Under the pieces are notes generated by a model, which ran no database searches, had not been told where the DNA came from, and was given only the letters and a program-made list of their open reading frames with translations. Positions 1 to 5,837 of a stretch of 7,693 nucleotides of DNA are shown here, piece by piece. Numbering within the stretch: position 1 is the first letter of the stretch; each line of letters starts with the position of its first letter. Location: NCBI GenBank assembly GCA_030692905.1, contig JAUYBT010000108.1:1-7693 (forward strand). Reading direction: 5' to 3'. Source of the DNA: Bacteroidales bacterium. GTDB taxonomy: Bacteria; Bacteroidota; Bacteroidia; Bacteroidales; VadinHA17. A program made the translations under genes and the position numbers.

Positions 1-2
1 CA

Positions 3-1103
3 AACACAGGTGTTATTGCTTATGGAATTGATCCTGAAAAGGAAATACAGATAACAGAAATTTGCAAGAAAATTGTACCAGGCGGTGGGGAGTATCGTGA
101 TAAGACGAAGCCAGGGAATATACTCATTAGCGACAAAACTGCCGAGATATTGAAATTAAAGCAATATATTATTACAGAGGAGGTAATTGACAGGCTAAAA
201 GCTGAAAAAGTTCCTGAGGTTATTTTATCACAACTCGACACACTAAAGGATATAAGATTCAGATCTCCAAAAGAGTTCAGGGAGGCATTAAAGGCAGAAT
301 TGACAAAGAAGGAGCTTGACAGTTATGGTCTTCAGATAATTGATTATGCCCTTGATTACAGGATCAGAAACAAAATTCAAATCACAATTTCGGACGAGAC
401 CGGCACCCCGGTGCAAGGTACTTTCAGAGTATGTGGAATTTATAAAACAACAAACGGCGGTTTTGATCAGGCCACCGTTTTCGTCAATTCCAGGGAACTC
501 GCTGGTTTGTATGACGGAAAAAGTGTTCTCACACACGAAATTGCTATATTACTCAATGACATTGAAAAGGCCGATTCAGTGAAAGAAAAACTGACTGGCA
601 TATCACCTGATAACACAATTAGTACATGGAAAGAACTGGCTCCTGATGCAGCAATGATGAATGATTACATGATTATGTACTATTTTATTTTTATCGGAAT
701 AGTAATGCTTGCCCTTGCTTTTGGTATTATAAACACAATGATGATGACTATTTTGGAAAGGACAAAAGAACTTGGTATGCTAATGGCCATAGGGATGAAC
801 CGCAAGAGAGTTTTCAACATGATTATGCTTGAAACAGTATTTCTTACTCTTGTTGGAGCAATTGCCGGTATGCTGTCAGGGTGGGTGATTGTTGAGGCTC
901 TGGGCAAAACAGGGATCCATTTTTCAACCTGGGGTGAAGGGTTTGAAGCAATCGGTTTTGCCGCAATAGTCTATCCGGTAATAACCCCCGATTTTTTTAT
1001 TATTATCACGGTTATGGTAATAGTCACTGCAATCATTTCTTCAGTCTGGCCGGCCAGGAAAGCTCTTAAACTAATCCCTGTAGAAGCACTTAGAACGGAA
1101 TAA
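3..1103 (+). CDS. ABC transporter permease, LolE/MacB (FtsX-like) family, 5'-truncated by window edge
   Basis: This is the membrane subunit of an ABC transporter of the LolCE/MacB type, which extrudes lipoproteins or other amphipathic substrates from the periplasmic face of the inner membrane. The frame is open to the first base of the window, so the true start lies upstream; the TTG at 150 is not a credible start. The visible 366 residues begin in the periplasmic domain with GIDPEKE and ILISDKTAE, both typical of the family. A domain end with FRVCGIYKT and ATVFV follows. The C-terminal FtsX domain has three membrane helices at about residues 225-245, 276-300 and 331-350, with the cytoplasmic ERTKELGMLMAIG coupling helix between the first two. 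The first helix must lie upstream. About 65 charged, helical residues seem inserted in the periplasmic domain (see findings). The stop is 20 bases before the ATPase gene, indicating one operon. LolE-like versus MacB-like cannot be settled without the N-terminus. Confidence 0.9.
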   Translation, partial: NTGVIAYGIDPEKEIQITEICKKIVPGGGEYRDKTKPGNILISDKTAEILKLKQYIITEEVIDRLKAEKVPEVILSQLDTLKDIRFRSPKEFREALKAELTKKELDSYGLQIIDYALDYRIRNKIQITISDETGTPVQGTFRVCGIYKTTNGGFDQATVFVNSRELAGLYDGKSVLTHEIAILLNDIEKADSVKEKLTGISPDNTISTWKELAPDAAMMNDYMIMYYFIFIGIVMLALAFGIINTMMMTILERTKELGMLMAIGMNRKRVFNMIMLETVFLTLVGAIAGMLSGWVIVEALGKTGIHFSTWGEGFEAIGFAAIVYPVITPDFFIIITVMVIVTAIISSVWPARKALKLIPVEALRTE

Positions 1104-1123
1104 TCCATATAAAGAAACAAGCT

Positions 1124-1810
1124 ATGAAAGTAATTGATATAAAGAGCGTTCATAAGGTATATGACGAAACCGAAGTAGCCGTAAGGGCTGTTGACGGAGT
1201 AACACTGAGTTTTGATGAAGCAGAATTTGCGGCAATTGTAGGACCATCTGGTTCAGGAAAAACAACATTGCTTAACCTCATCGGGGGGCTTGACGTCCCC
1301 ACCTTAGGCGAAATTCTTATTGCCGGCACCAACCTTAGTACGCTTAAATCTTCAAAATTAATAGATTTCAGGTTAAACAATATAGGATTTGTTTTTCAGG
1401 CATATAACCTCATTCCTGTTTTGACTGCGAAGGAAAATGTTGAATTTATTATGTCCTTGCAAAAATGGCCCAGGCAGGAACGTGATGAAAGAACATTTGA
1501 ATTGCTGAAAGCAGTTGGATTATTTGATAGGGCCAATAGCCGGCCTACAAAGATGTCAGGAGGACAGCAGCAAAGGATTGCTGTTGCAAGGGCATTGGCC
1601 TCGAGACCTAAATTTGTACTTGCCGACGAACCCACTGCAAACCTAGATTCCAAATCGGCGGCTACATTGCTGGAAATTATGGAGAAGCTTAATCACGAAG
1701 AGAAAATAACCTTCATCTTTTCAACACACGATGCCAGGGTAGTTAAAATGGCACATCGTGTTATTACACTTGAGGACGGTAAAGTGGTTTCCGATGAGGT
1801 AAGAGAATAA
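1124..1810 (+). CDS. ABC transporter ATP-binding protein, LolD/MacB type
   Basis: This is the ATPase that powers the FtsX-type permease encoded just upstream; it sits at the cytoplasmic face of the inner membrane as a dimer. All nucleotide-binding motifs are present and intact. They are Walker A GPSGSGKT (residues 40-47), Q-loop Gln92 in FVFQAYNL, signature MSGGQQQR (144-151), Walker B FVLADEP with catalytic Glu169, D-loop NLDS (173-176) and the switch His202 in STHD. The length of 228 residues is normal for LolD/MacB-type ATPases, which lack extra C-terminal domains. The ATG is preceded by an A-rich AAAGAAA stretch rather than a strong Shine-Dalgarno site. The gene lies 20 bases after the permease and 18 bases before the barrel gene, so the three are probably co-transcribed. 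Family membership is certain; the transported substrate is not. Confidence 0.95.
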   Translation: MKVIDIKSVHKVYDETEVAVRAVDGVTLSFDEAEFAAIVGPSGSGKTTLLNLIGGLDVPTLGEILIAGTNLSTLKSSKLIDFRLNNIGFVFQAYNLIPVLTAKENVEFIMSLQKWPRQERDERTFELLKAVGLFDRANSRPTKMSGGQQQRIAVARALASRPKFVLADEPTANLDSKSAATLLEIMEKLNHEEKITFIFSTHDARVVKMAHRVITLEDGKVVSDEVRE

Positions 1811-1828
1811 CGACTTTCAATAACAATT

Positions 1829-2983
1829 ATGATTAGGAATCTGATTTTCATATTATCATTTTTTCTCATAACGGCCGGTACGGCTTTATCTCAGGATAAG
1901 CCCGGATTCCTGACTCTTAACGGCTATCTTTCAACCATGCAAAGCGTTATGTTTGATTCGCTTTCAGGACCGTTTGTGAATGAGAATCTTATACACAACA
2001 GGCTTAACCTGAAGGGATTTGTCAATGATAATATAACCTTTGCGGCAGAGTTCAGAAACCGGCTTTTCATTGGCGACATGGTAAGATCCGGCCGGTCCTA
2101 TTCCGAAATGACCGGGAGTGATCAGGGGTGGGTCGATCTTTCATGGAATATTCTAAATGAGCAATCATTCTTCCTTAATACAACAATTGACCGTTTATGG
2201 GTCGATTTCAACTACGGGAAATTCCAGGCCAGGGTAGGAAGGCAAAGAATTAACTGGGGGCAGACGCTTGTCTGGAATCCGAATGACATTTTTAATGCCT
2301 ATTCATTCTTCGATTTTGATTATGTTGAGCGGCCCGGGAGTGATGCAATAAGGCTTCAGTATTATCCCGGTTTTTCTTCAGCCATTGAAATTGCCGGAAA
2401 GGCAGATTATGAGAATGATATAACGGCTGTCGCTCTTTACAGATTTAATAAAATGGGATATGATATTCAATTTCTAGCCGGTTATGTTAACAGTGAAGAT
2501 CTGGTGGCGGGAGCAGGATGGTCAGGCGCGTTGGGTTCAGTCTCGTTCAGAGGTGAAGCATCGTGGTTTCAGCCTGCAAATAATTTTTCAGATACAACCG
2601 AAATGGGTCTTTTTACTGTAGGGTTTGATAAAGTTTTTAAAAATAACTCTATTGCGCAGATGCAGGTTATGTATTGTAATAATCCACCGGATCTGAGCGG
2701 GTTTAGTTCTTTATATTCCGGCAACATGTCGACAAAAGATCTGGCTTTTTCGAGATTTTCTGCATTCGGTCAGTTCTCTTACCCTGTTACACCACTTTTA
2801 AATGTCAGCATATCTGCAATGTGGTTTCCTGATCTGAAAGGCTATTTTGCAGGACCTTCAATAGATTATTCCCTTGCAGAAAATATTGACTTTTCTCTCT
2901 TCTGGCAACATTTTGACAGCAGAATGAGCGGAAATAGAACCAGAATTAATATAGGGTTTCTCCGGCTTAAATATAGTTTCTAG
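1829..2983 (+). CDS. Outer-membrane beta-barrel protein, porin-like (DUF1302-like)
   Basis: This is a predicted outer-membrane barrel of 384 residues. A signal peptide is clear: MIRN, a hydrophobic stretch at about residues 5-20, then ALSQ, with cleavage near residue 21-22. The mature protein alternates aromatic and polar residues, as barrel strands do, and ends in RLKYSF, a C-terminal aromatic beta-signal recognised by the BAM machinery. The most distinctive segment is VGRQRINWGQ (136-145) followed by WNPNDIFN (149-156), which resembles the GRQ..WG and N/PxDxFN patterns of DUF1302 and related porin-like proteins. That assignment is from memory and needs a profile search. The ATG follows the ATPase stop by 18 bases, so the gene is probably the last of the ABC operon. 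Its placement suggests it serves as outer-membrane partner or acceptor for what the transporter exports; this is inference. A general porin role is the alternative. Confidence 0.8.
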   Translation: MIRNLIFILSFFLITAGTALSQDKPGFLTLNGYLSTMQSVMFDSLSGPFVNENLIHNRLNLKGFVNDNITFAAEFRNRLFIGDMVRSGRSYSEMTGSDQGWVDLSWNILNEQSFFLNTTIDRLWVDFNYGKFQARVGRQRINWGQTLVWNPNDIFNAYSFFDFDYVERPGSDAIRLQYYPGFSSAIEIAGKADYENDITAVALYRFNKMGYDIQFLAGYVNSEDLVAGAGWSGALGSVSFRGEASWFQPANNFSDTTEMGLFTVGFDKVFKNNSIAQMQVMYCNNPPDLSGFSSLYSGNMSTKDLAFSRFSAFGQFSYPVTPLLNVSISAMWFPDLKGYFAGPSIDYSLAENIDFSLFWQHFDSRMSGNRTRINIGFLRLKYSF

Positions 2984-2991
2984 ATTTTTTC

Positions 2992-2999
2992 TACTTTTG
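2992..2999 (+). promoter_or_regulatory. Putative Bacteroidetes -7 promoter box (TACTTTTG) for the methyltransferase gene
   Basis: TACTTTTG followed by C matches the TAnnTTTG -7 consensus of the Bacteroidetes primary sigma factor. It lies 23 bases before the methyltransferase ATG, which would give a 5' leader of roughly 15-20 bases. No convincing -33 TTG element is visible at the expected distance. The box lies 8 bases after the barrel gene's stop, so read-through from the ABC operon is also possible. Confidence 0.45.
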
Positions 3000-3022
3000 C
3001 GGGGTCACTTAAATAAAGAAAG

Positions 3023-3760
3023 ATGGCTCTTGTACATGAATTTGAAAATAGCGGAAACTGGTTATTTAAAAGAAGAAGCTGGCTCCCTGTGTTTATGATT
3101 GTTGCGGGTATTGTTATGATGTATCTTGGCAACCGGCAGGTAATCCTCTTTGATATGAGGGATGAGCTTATCTTTCTGGGAGTGAGTCTTTTTGGAGAGG
3201 TAATCAGGATCTTTACTGTTGGTTTTGCTTCGAAAAACACCTCGGGGCGGAATACAGTCAACGGACAGATAGCAGATGAACTGAATGTTACAGGCATTTA
3301 CTCAATCGTACGGCATCCCCTTTATGTCGGCAATTTCTTTATGTGGTTCGGTCCGGTTCTTTTTCTGAGATCAGTAGAGGTTACTTTGTTTTTTACGTTT
3401 ATCTATTGGCTCTATTACGAAAGGATAATGTTTGCAGAAGAGCAGTTCCTGAGGAGAAAATTCGGCGAAATCTATGACAAATGGTCAGAAAATGTAAGTT
3501 CTTTTATTCCATATTCATTCAAATACATTCGGTCTAAACTTCCATTCTCTGTAAGGAATGTTATTAAGAGAGAATATAACAGTTTTGTAAACATCTTCGT
3601 GATATTCACCCTTCTGGATATTTTCAGAAACTATTTTCTATCGGAAAGGATTTATCTGACGAATATGTGGATATATCTTTTTGGGTCAGCGTTTGTAGTA
3701 TGGATCGTGGTAAGGATAATTCACAAACGTACACAATGGCTTGAGGTCGAAGGGCGGTAA
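3023..3760 (+). CDS. Membrane methyltransferase, isoprenylcysteine/phospholipid methyltransferase-like family
   Basis: This is an integral membrane protein of 245 residues, predicted to transfer a methyl group from S-adenosylmethionine to a lipid or membrane-embedded substrate. The family signature is visible as GIYSIVRHPLYVGN (residues 91-104, with Arg97-His98-Pro99 expected to contact the cofactor). Then come a hydrophobic hairpin (about 105-132), the Glu-Glu pair at 139-140, and FGEIYDKW (147-154). Further membrane helices are likely at about 20-36 and 47-68. The catalytic core ends near residue 165, and a C-terminal extension adds two more helices at about 187-205 and 212-233. Bacteria lack the classic prenyl-cysteine substrate pathway in most cases; relatives include the Leptospira lipid A phosphate methyltransferase LmtA, so a lipid substrate is plausible but unproven. 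The ATG has AAAGAAAG just upstream and a likely promoter of its own. Confidence 0.8.
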   Translation: MALVHEFENSGNWLFKRRSWLPVFMIVAGIVMMYLGNRQVILFDMRDELIFLGVSLFGEVIRIFTVGFASKNTSGRNTVNGQIADELNVTGIYSIVRHPLYVGNFFMWFGPVLFLRSVEVTLFFTFIYWLYYERIMFAEEQFLRRKFGEIYDKWSENVSSFIPYSFKYIRSKLPFSVRNVIKREYNSFVNIFVIFTLLDIFRNYFLSERIYLTNMWIYLFGSAFVVWIVVRIIHKRTQWLEVEGR

Positions 3761-3761
3761 A

Positions 3762-3798
3762 CCCCTCTGCCGCTTCGCGGCATTTCCCCCAAGGGGGA
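3762..3798. repeat. Double palindrome, left unit of a C/G-rich intergenic repeat pair
   Basis: Two adjacent hairpins lie just after the methyltransferase stop. The first is TGCCGC (3768-3773) / GCGGCA (3777-3782) around a TTC loop. The second is TCCCCC (3785-3790) / GGGGGA (3793-3798) around AA. No T-run follows, so a classic intrinsic terminator is not shown. Its position between convergent genes fits a transcription-ending or REP-like role. Confidence 0.65.
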
Positions 3799-3845
3799 GA
3801 TAAATCTGAGGTATTTAGTTGAATTACACTTAAATAACGTGTATT

Positions 3846-3876
3846 TTCCCCCCCCCTTGGGGGGAATTAAAGGAGG
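3846..3876. repeat. C9/G6 palindrome, right unit of the intergenic repeat pair
   Basis: Nine Cs (3848-3856), TT, then six Gs (3859-3864) form a strong hairpin bounded by TT and AA, followed by AATTAAAGGAGG. Read on the opposite strand it resembles the second hairpin of the left unit (TTCCCCC AA GGGGG core), so the two units are in inverted orientation about 47 AT-rich bases apart. Between them is a smaller inverted repeat, TACAC (3825-3829) / GTGTA (3839-3843). The AGGAGG is not a ribosome site for any visible gene. Confidence 0.6.
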
Positions 3877-3900
3877 TTCTTCAAATTGCTGGATATCGGA

Positions 3901-4578
3901 TCAATCTTTGGAACCGGTAAAAATCATTATGTAGTAAATTAATGTTGCAAGTGACCCCAGTGCAGCAACCACATAAGTATATGCAGCCCATTTAAGCGCA
4001 TCCTGTGCCTTATCATGATTCTGGTAAGAGGTTATACCTGCGTTTGACAGCCAGGCCAGAGCTTGCTTGCTGGCATTTATCTCTACCGGCAAGGTTATAA
4101 AGCTGAAAATTGTAGTCAGTGCAAACAGGACAATACCTGCGAGCAAAATTGCAGGGAAAGTCTGTACAAGCAATACACCTGCGAGAAGTATCCACTGCAC
4201 CCATTTGGATGAAAAGCTTATAGCTGGAACCAGTTTGGATCTGAACCCGAGCCAAGCATACGCTTTTGCATGCTGAACTGCATGTCCGCATTCATGAGCC
4301 GCCACGGCGGCTGCAGAAATATTCTGGCCATTATATACATCCGGGCTTAAATTAATTGTTTTATCCACTGGATTATAGTGGTCTGTCAAATGGCCTTGAA
4401 CACACTCAACTCTGACACCGCTGATCCCATGATCGCGTAGCATTCTTTCAGCTACGTCACGACCTGACATGCCGTTATCAACGAGTATTTTCGAATACTT
4501 TTTAAACTTCGATTTTAATACCATGCTTACAATCCAGCTCAGGATCATAAATCCTATGAAAATTATCCAGATATTCAT
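3901..4578 (-). CDS. yugP: Membrane zinc metallopeptidase, YugP family
   Basis: This is a 225-residue integral membrane zinc peptidase of the YugP (COG2738) family, whose physiological substrate is largely unknown. An N-terminal helix (about residues 3-21) is followed by a soluble stretch with GMSGRDVAERMLRDHGI (36-52), NPVDKTINLS (69-78) and the catalytic AAHECGHAVQHA (93-104). In the last, His95 and His99 should bind zinc and Glu96 be the catalytic base. The third ligand is probably Glu166 in LPVEINAS. Two membrane helices lie between these (about 126-140 and 143-162), and one closes the protein (about 201-220), ending in a short charged tail. The length is normal for the family. The start is set by the ATG at 4576-4578, which has a strong Shine-Dalgarno site upstream. 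It is transcribed divergently from yidD and converges on the methyltransferase, so it is probably monocistronic. Confidence 0.9.
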   Translation of the reverse strand: MNIWIIFIGFMILSWIVSMVLKSKFKKYSKILVDNGMSGRDVAERMLRDHGISGVRVECVQGHLTDHYNPVDKTINLSPDVYNGQNISAAAVAAHECGHAVQHAKAYAWLGFRSKLVPAISFSSKWVQWILLAGVLLVQTFPAILLAGIVLFALTTIFSFITLPVEINASKQALAWLSNAGITSYQNHDKAQDALKWAAYTYVVAALGSLATLIYYIMIFTGSKD

Positions 4579-4589
4579 AACCTTATTTT

Positions 4590-4596
4590 CCTCCTC
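4590..4596 (-). promoter_or_regulatory. Strong Shine-Dalgarno site of the YugP-type peptidase gene
   Basis: GAGGAGG on the minus strand lies 11 bases before the ATG. It is the only canonical Shine-Dalgarno sequence in front of any gene here; the other starts are A/T-rich. The spacing is slightly long but workable, and it supports the chosen start. Confidence 0.55.
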
Positions 4597-4626
4597 ATAT
4601 TAATTTTATTTATAGCTGCAAAACTT

Positions 4627-4647
4627 CTGCCAAATGCTATCTGGCAG
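4627..4647. repeat. Hairpin / inverted repeat in the yugP-yidD divergent region
   Basis: CTGCCA (4627-4632) and TGGCAG (4642-4647) are perfect 6-base arms around a 9-base loop. The element lies between the putative minus-strand promoter and the ribosome site of the peptidase gene. It could therefore be a leader-RNA hairpin or a protein-binding operator. Six base pairs can arise by chance, so confidence is limited. Confidence 0.35.
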
Positions 4648-4675
4648 TTGTAATTGGTCATTTTGTCAGAAAATG

Positions 4676-4683
4676 CAAATGTA
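4676..4683 (-). promoter_or_regulatory. Putative -7 promoter box (TACATTTG) for the YugP-type peptidase gene
   Basis: The minus strand reads TACATTTG followed by C, a full match to TAnnTTTG. It is 97 bases upstream of the peptidase ATG, giving a leader of about 90 bases that would hold the CTGCCA/TGGCAG hairpin and the Shine-Dalgarno site. An imperfect -33 candidate (TTTT at 4702-4705) is 18 bases away. Confidence 0.4.
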
Positions 4684-4726
4684 CTCTTTTCATCTTTTGA
4701 TAAAACATTATTCTGATGTCAATTAT

Positions 4727-4734
4727 TATCTTTG
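4727..4734 (+). promoter_or_regulatory. Putative -7 promoter box (TATCTTTG) for yidD
   Basis: TATCTTTG is a full match to TAnnTTTG and ends only 4 bases before the yidD ATG. Transcription starting at the usual distance would begin at or next to the ATG and give a leaderless message. The nearest TTTG (4696-4699) is 27 bases upstream, longer than usual for a -33 element, so the promoter is not fully convincing. Confidence 0.4.
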
Positions 4735-4738
4735 TTCC

Positions 4739-5047
4739 ATGATTAAGTCGATAAATGCGATATTTTCATTTCTTTTATCTCTTCCTGTTCTTTTTTACAG
4801 GTATTCAATTTCTCCGTTTTTACGACCAGCTTGCCGACATGTTCCATCCTGTTCACAATATATGATTGATGCTTTGAAAATTCACGGGCCATTCATCGGT
4901 CTGTTATTGGGAACCGGGCGAATTCTGAGATGCAGGCCGGGAGGCACCCATGGTTACGATCCTGTTCCGCTCTTCCGGTTCCATCGTTACCGGCCATTGT
5001 CCGGACTCTTTACCAGATGGAAAAGGGGGAATAGATTGAAAAGATAA
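4739..5047 (+). CDS. yidD: Membrane protein insertion efficiency factor YidD
   Basis: YidD is a small membrane-associated protein that assists YidC-dependent insertion of inner-membrane proteins. The 102 residues show the family core: a hydrophobic N-terminal stretch, FYRYSISPFLRPACRHVPSCSQY (residues 19-41), DALKIHG, and RILRCRPGGTHGYDPVP (61-77). The three conserved cysteines (Cys32, Cys38, Cys65) are present. The basic tail (WKRGNRLKR) is somewhat longer than in the 85-residue E. coli protein. The start at 4739 was chosen because MIKSINAIFSFLLSLPV aligns with the usual YidD N-terminus. An upstream in-frame ATG at 4634 would add 35 residues that do not look like YidD and would run through both promoter boxes and the hairpin. 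The gene is not next to rnpA or yidC, its common neighbours elsewhere. The stop is 1 base before the hairpin shared with the next, convergent operon. Confidence 0.9.
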   Translation: MIKSINAIFSFLLSLPVLFYRYSISPFLRPACRHVPSCSQYMIDALKIHGPFIGLLLGTGRILRCRPGGTHGYDPVPLFRFHRYRPLSGLFTRWKRGNRLKR

Positions 5048-5048
5048 A

Positions 5049-5074
5049 CCCTCTTTCGCTAAAGCTTCAGAGGG
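5049..5074 (-). terminator. Hairpin terminator between convergent yidD and the LytTR regulator gene
   Basis: CCCTCT (5049-5054) pairs with AGAGGG (5069-5074), and an inner GCT (5058-5060) pairs with AGC (5063-5065) around AA. The two stems are separated by a symmetrical TTC/TTC internal loop. On the minus strand the hairpin is followed by TTTATCTTTT, which fits intrinsic termination of the regulator operon. On the plus strand no T-run follows, so its effect on yidD is uncertain. Confidence 0.6.
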
Positions 5075-5082
5075 CAACGCAA

Positions 5083-5835
5083 TCAGAAATTAAGTTCCTC
5101 TTTGAGATGCTTATATCCGGCACGGCTTACAGGAAGCTTGTCGCCTGAATGAAGGATTGCTATATAGTTATCCTTCCCATAAGGCTCAATCCGTTTAATC
5201 TCCTCAACCTTTACAATGTATGAACGGTGGATTCTTACAAAATCAGCTTTTGGAAGATTATCTTCATAAAATTTCATTGTCTGTTGCTTCAGAGCTTTCC
5301 CTGTGGAATGGTATATCATTACATAATCATCCTGTGCCTCAACATACCTAACCTGATCAACCGGGATGATGTTAATTGAATTGGCTTTTCTGACAACTAT
5401 CCTGCTTACAGGAGAGGATAGTTCAGGTCTTTTTGACAGCATCTGGCCTGCAGACTTCTGATCTGATTTTCCTGAACCGGTTTTTTCAACTACCTTATTA
5501 ATGGCCTCTTTAAGTCGTTCCTTGTGATATGGTTTTAAAAGATAATCAACAGCATTGAGCTCGAATGCCTTAATGGCGAACTGATCGTAAGCAGTAGTAA
5601 ATATGATTTCCGGCCTCTCTTCAAGAACTTCCAGCATTTCAAACCCGGTGAGCTTCGGCATCTGAATGTCGAGAAAAACCAGATCTGGTTTCATCTCAGA
5701 TATTGATTTCAATCCTGCAAAACCATCGGGACATTCAGCAATGACTTCTATCTCATTATAATCTTTAAGATAGTGTTTTAATAATTCACGTGCCGGCGCT
5801 TCATCTTCAATTATAATTGTTCTTAACTTTTTCAT
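5083..5835 (-). CDS. LytTR-family response regulator (REC + LytTR DNA-binding domain)
   Basis: This is a 250-residue cytoplasmic transcription regulator, phosphorylated by the histidine kinase encoded just upstream. The receiver domain (about residues 4-118) has the acidic pocket Glu10-Asp11, phospho-acceptor Asp56 in VFLDIQMP, the Thr80-Thr81 switch region in FTTAYD and Lys101 in LLKPY. A polar linker of about 25 residues follows. The LytTR domain (about 145-248) carries RYVEAQDDYVMIY, FVRIHRSYIV (199-208) and the C-terminal LPVSRAGYK (234-242), all typical of this beta-sheet DNA-binding fold. The ATG starts 2 bases after the kinase stop, so translation is probably coupled. Targets cannot be read from the sequence; no obvious direct-repeat LytTR site was seen in front of the operon, though only 44 upstream bases are visible. 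Family assignment is very secure. Confidence 0.95.
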   Translation of the reverse strand: MKKLRTIIIEDEAPARELLKHYLKDYNEIEVIAECPDGFAGLKSISEMKPDLVFLDIQMPKLTGFEMLEVLEERPEIIFTTAYDQFAIKAFELNAVDYLLKPYHKERLKEAINKVVEKTGSGKSDQKSAGQMLSKRPELSSPVSRIVVRKANSINIIPVDQVRYVEAQDDYVMIYHSTGKALKQQTMKFYEDNLPKADFVRIHRSYIVKVEEIKRIEPYGKDNYIAILHSGDKLPVSRAGYKHLKEELNF

Positions 5836-5837
5836 AC

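Noticed and set aside
150..1103. TTG at 150 as the permease start
   Set aside because: The frame is open to the window's first base and the upstream codons encode family-typical sequence (GIDPEKE, PGNILISDKTAE), so the gene is cut by the edge rather than starting here.
2981..2993. TAGA-TTTTT-TCTA as a terminator of the ABC operon
   Set aside because: Only four A/T-rich base pairs; too weak to support termination.
2980..3297. Minus-strand 105-residue open frame opposite the methyltransferase gene
   Set aside because: It overlaps a well-supported gene on the other strand and its translation shows no recognisable domain; treated as a shadow.
3871..3876. AGGAGG as a plus-strand ribosome binding site
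   Set aside because: No start codon or open frame follows; the string is part of the palindromic repeat between convergent genes.
3762..3876. CRISPR-like array
   Set aside because: There are only two dissimilar palindromic units in inverted orientation, with no regular direct repeats and spacers and no cas genes.
4634..4738. Longer yidD starting at 4634
   Set aside because: The 35 extra residues do not resemble YidD, and the stretch overlaps a hairpin and both putative promoter boxes.
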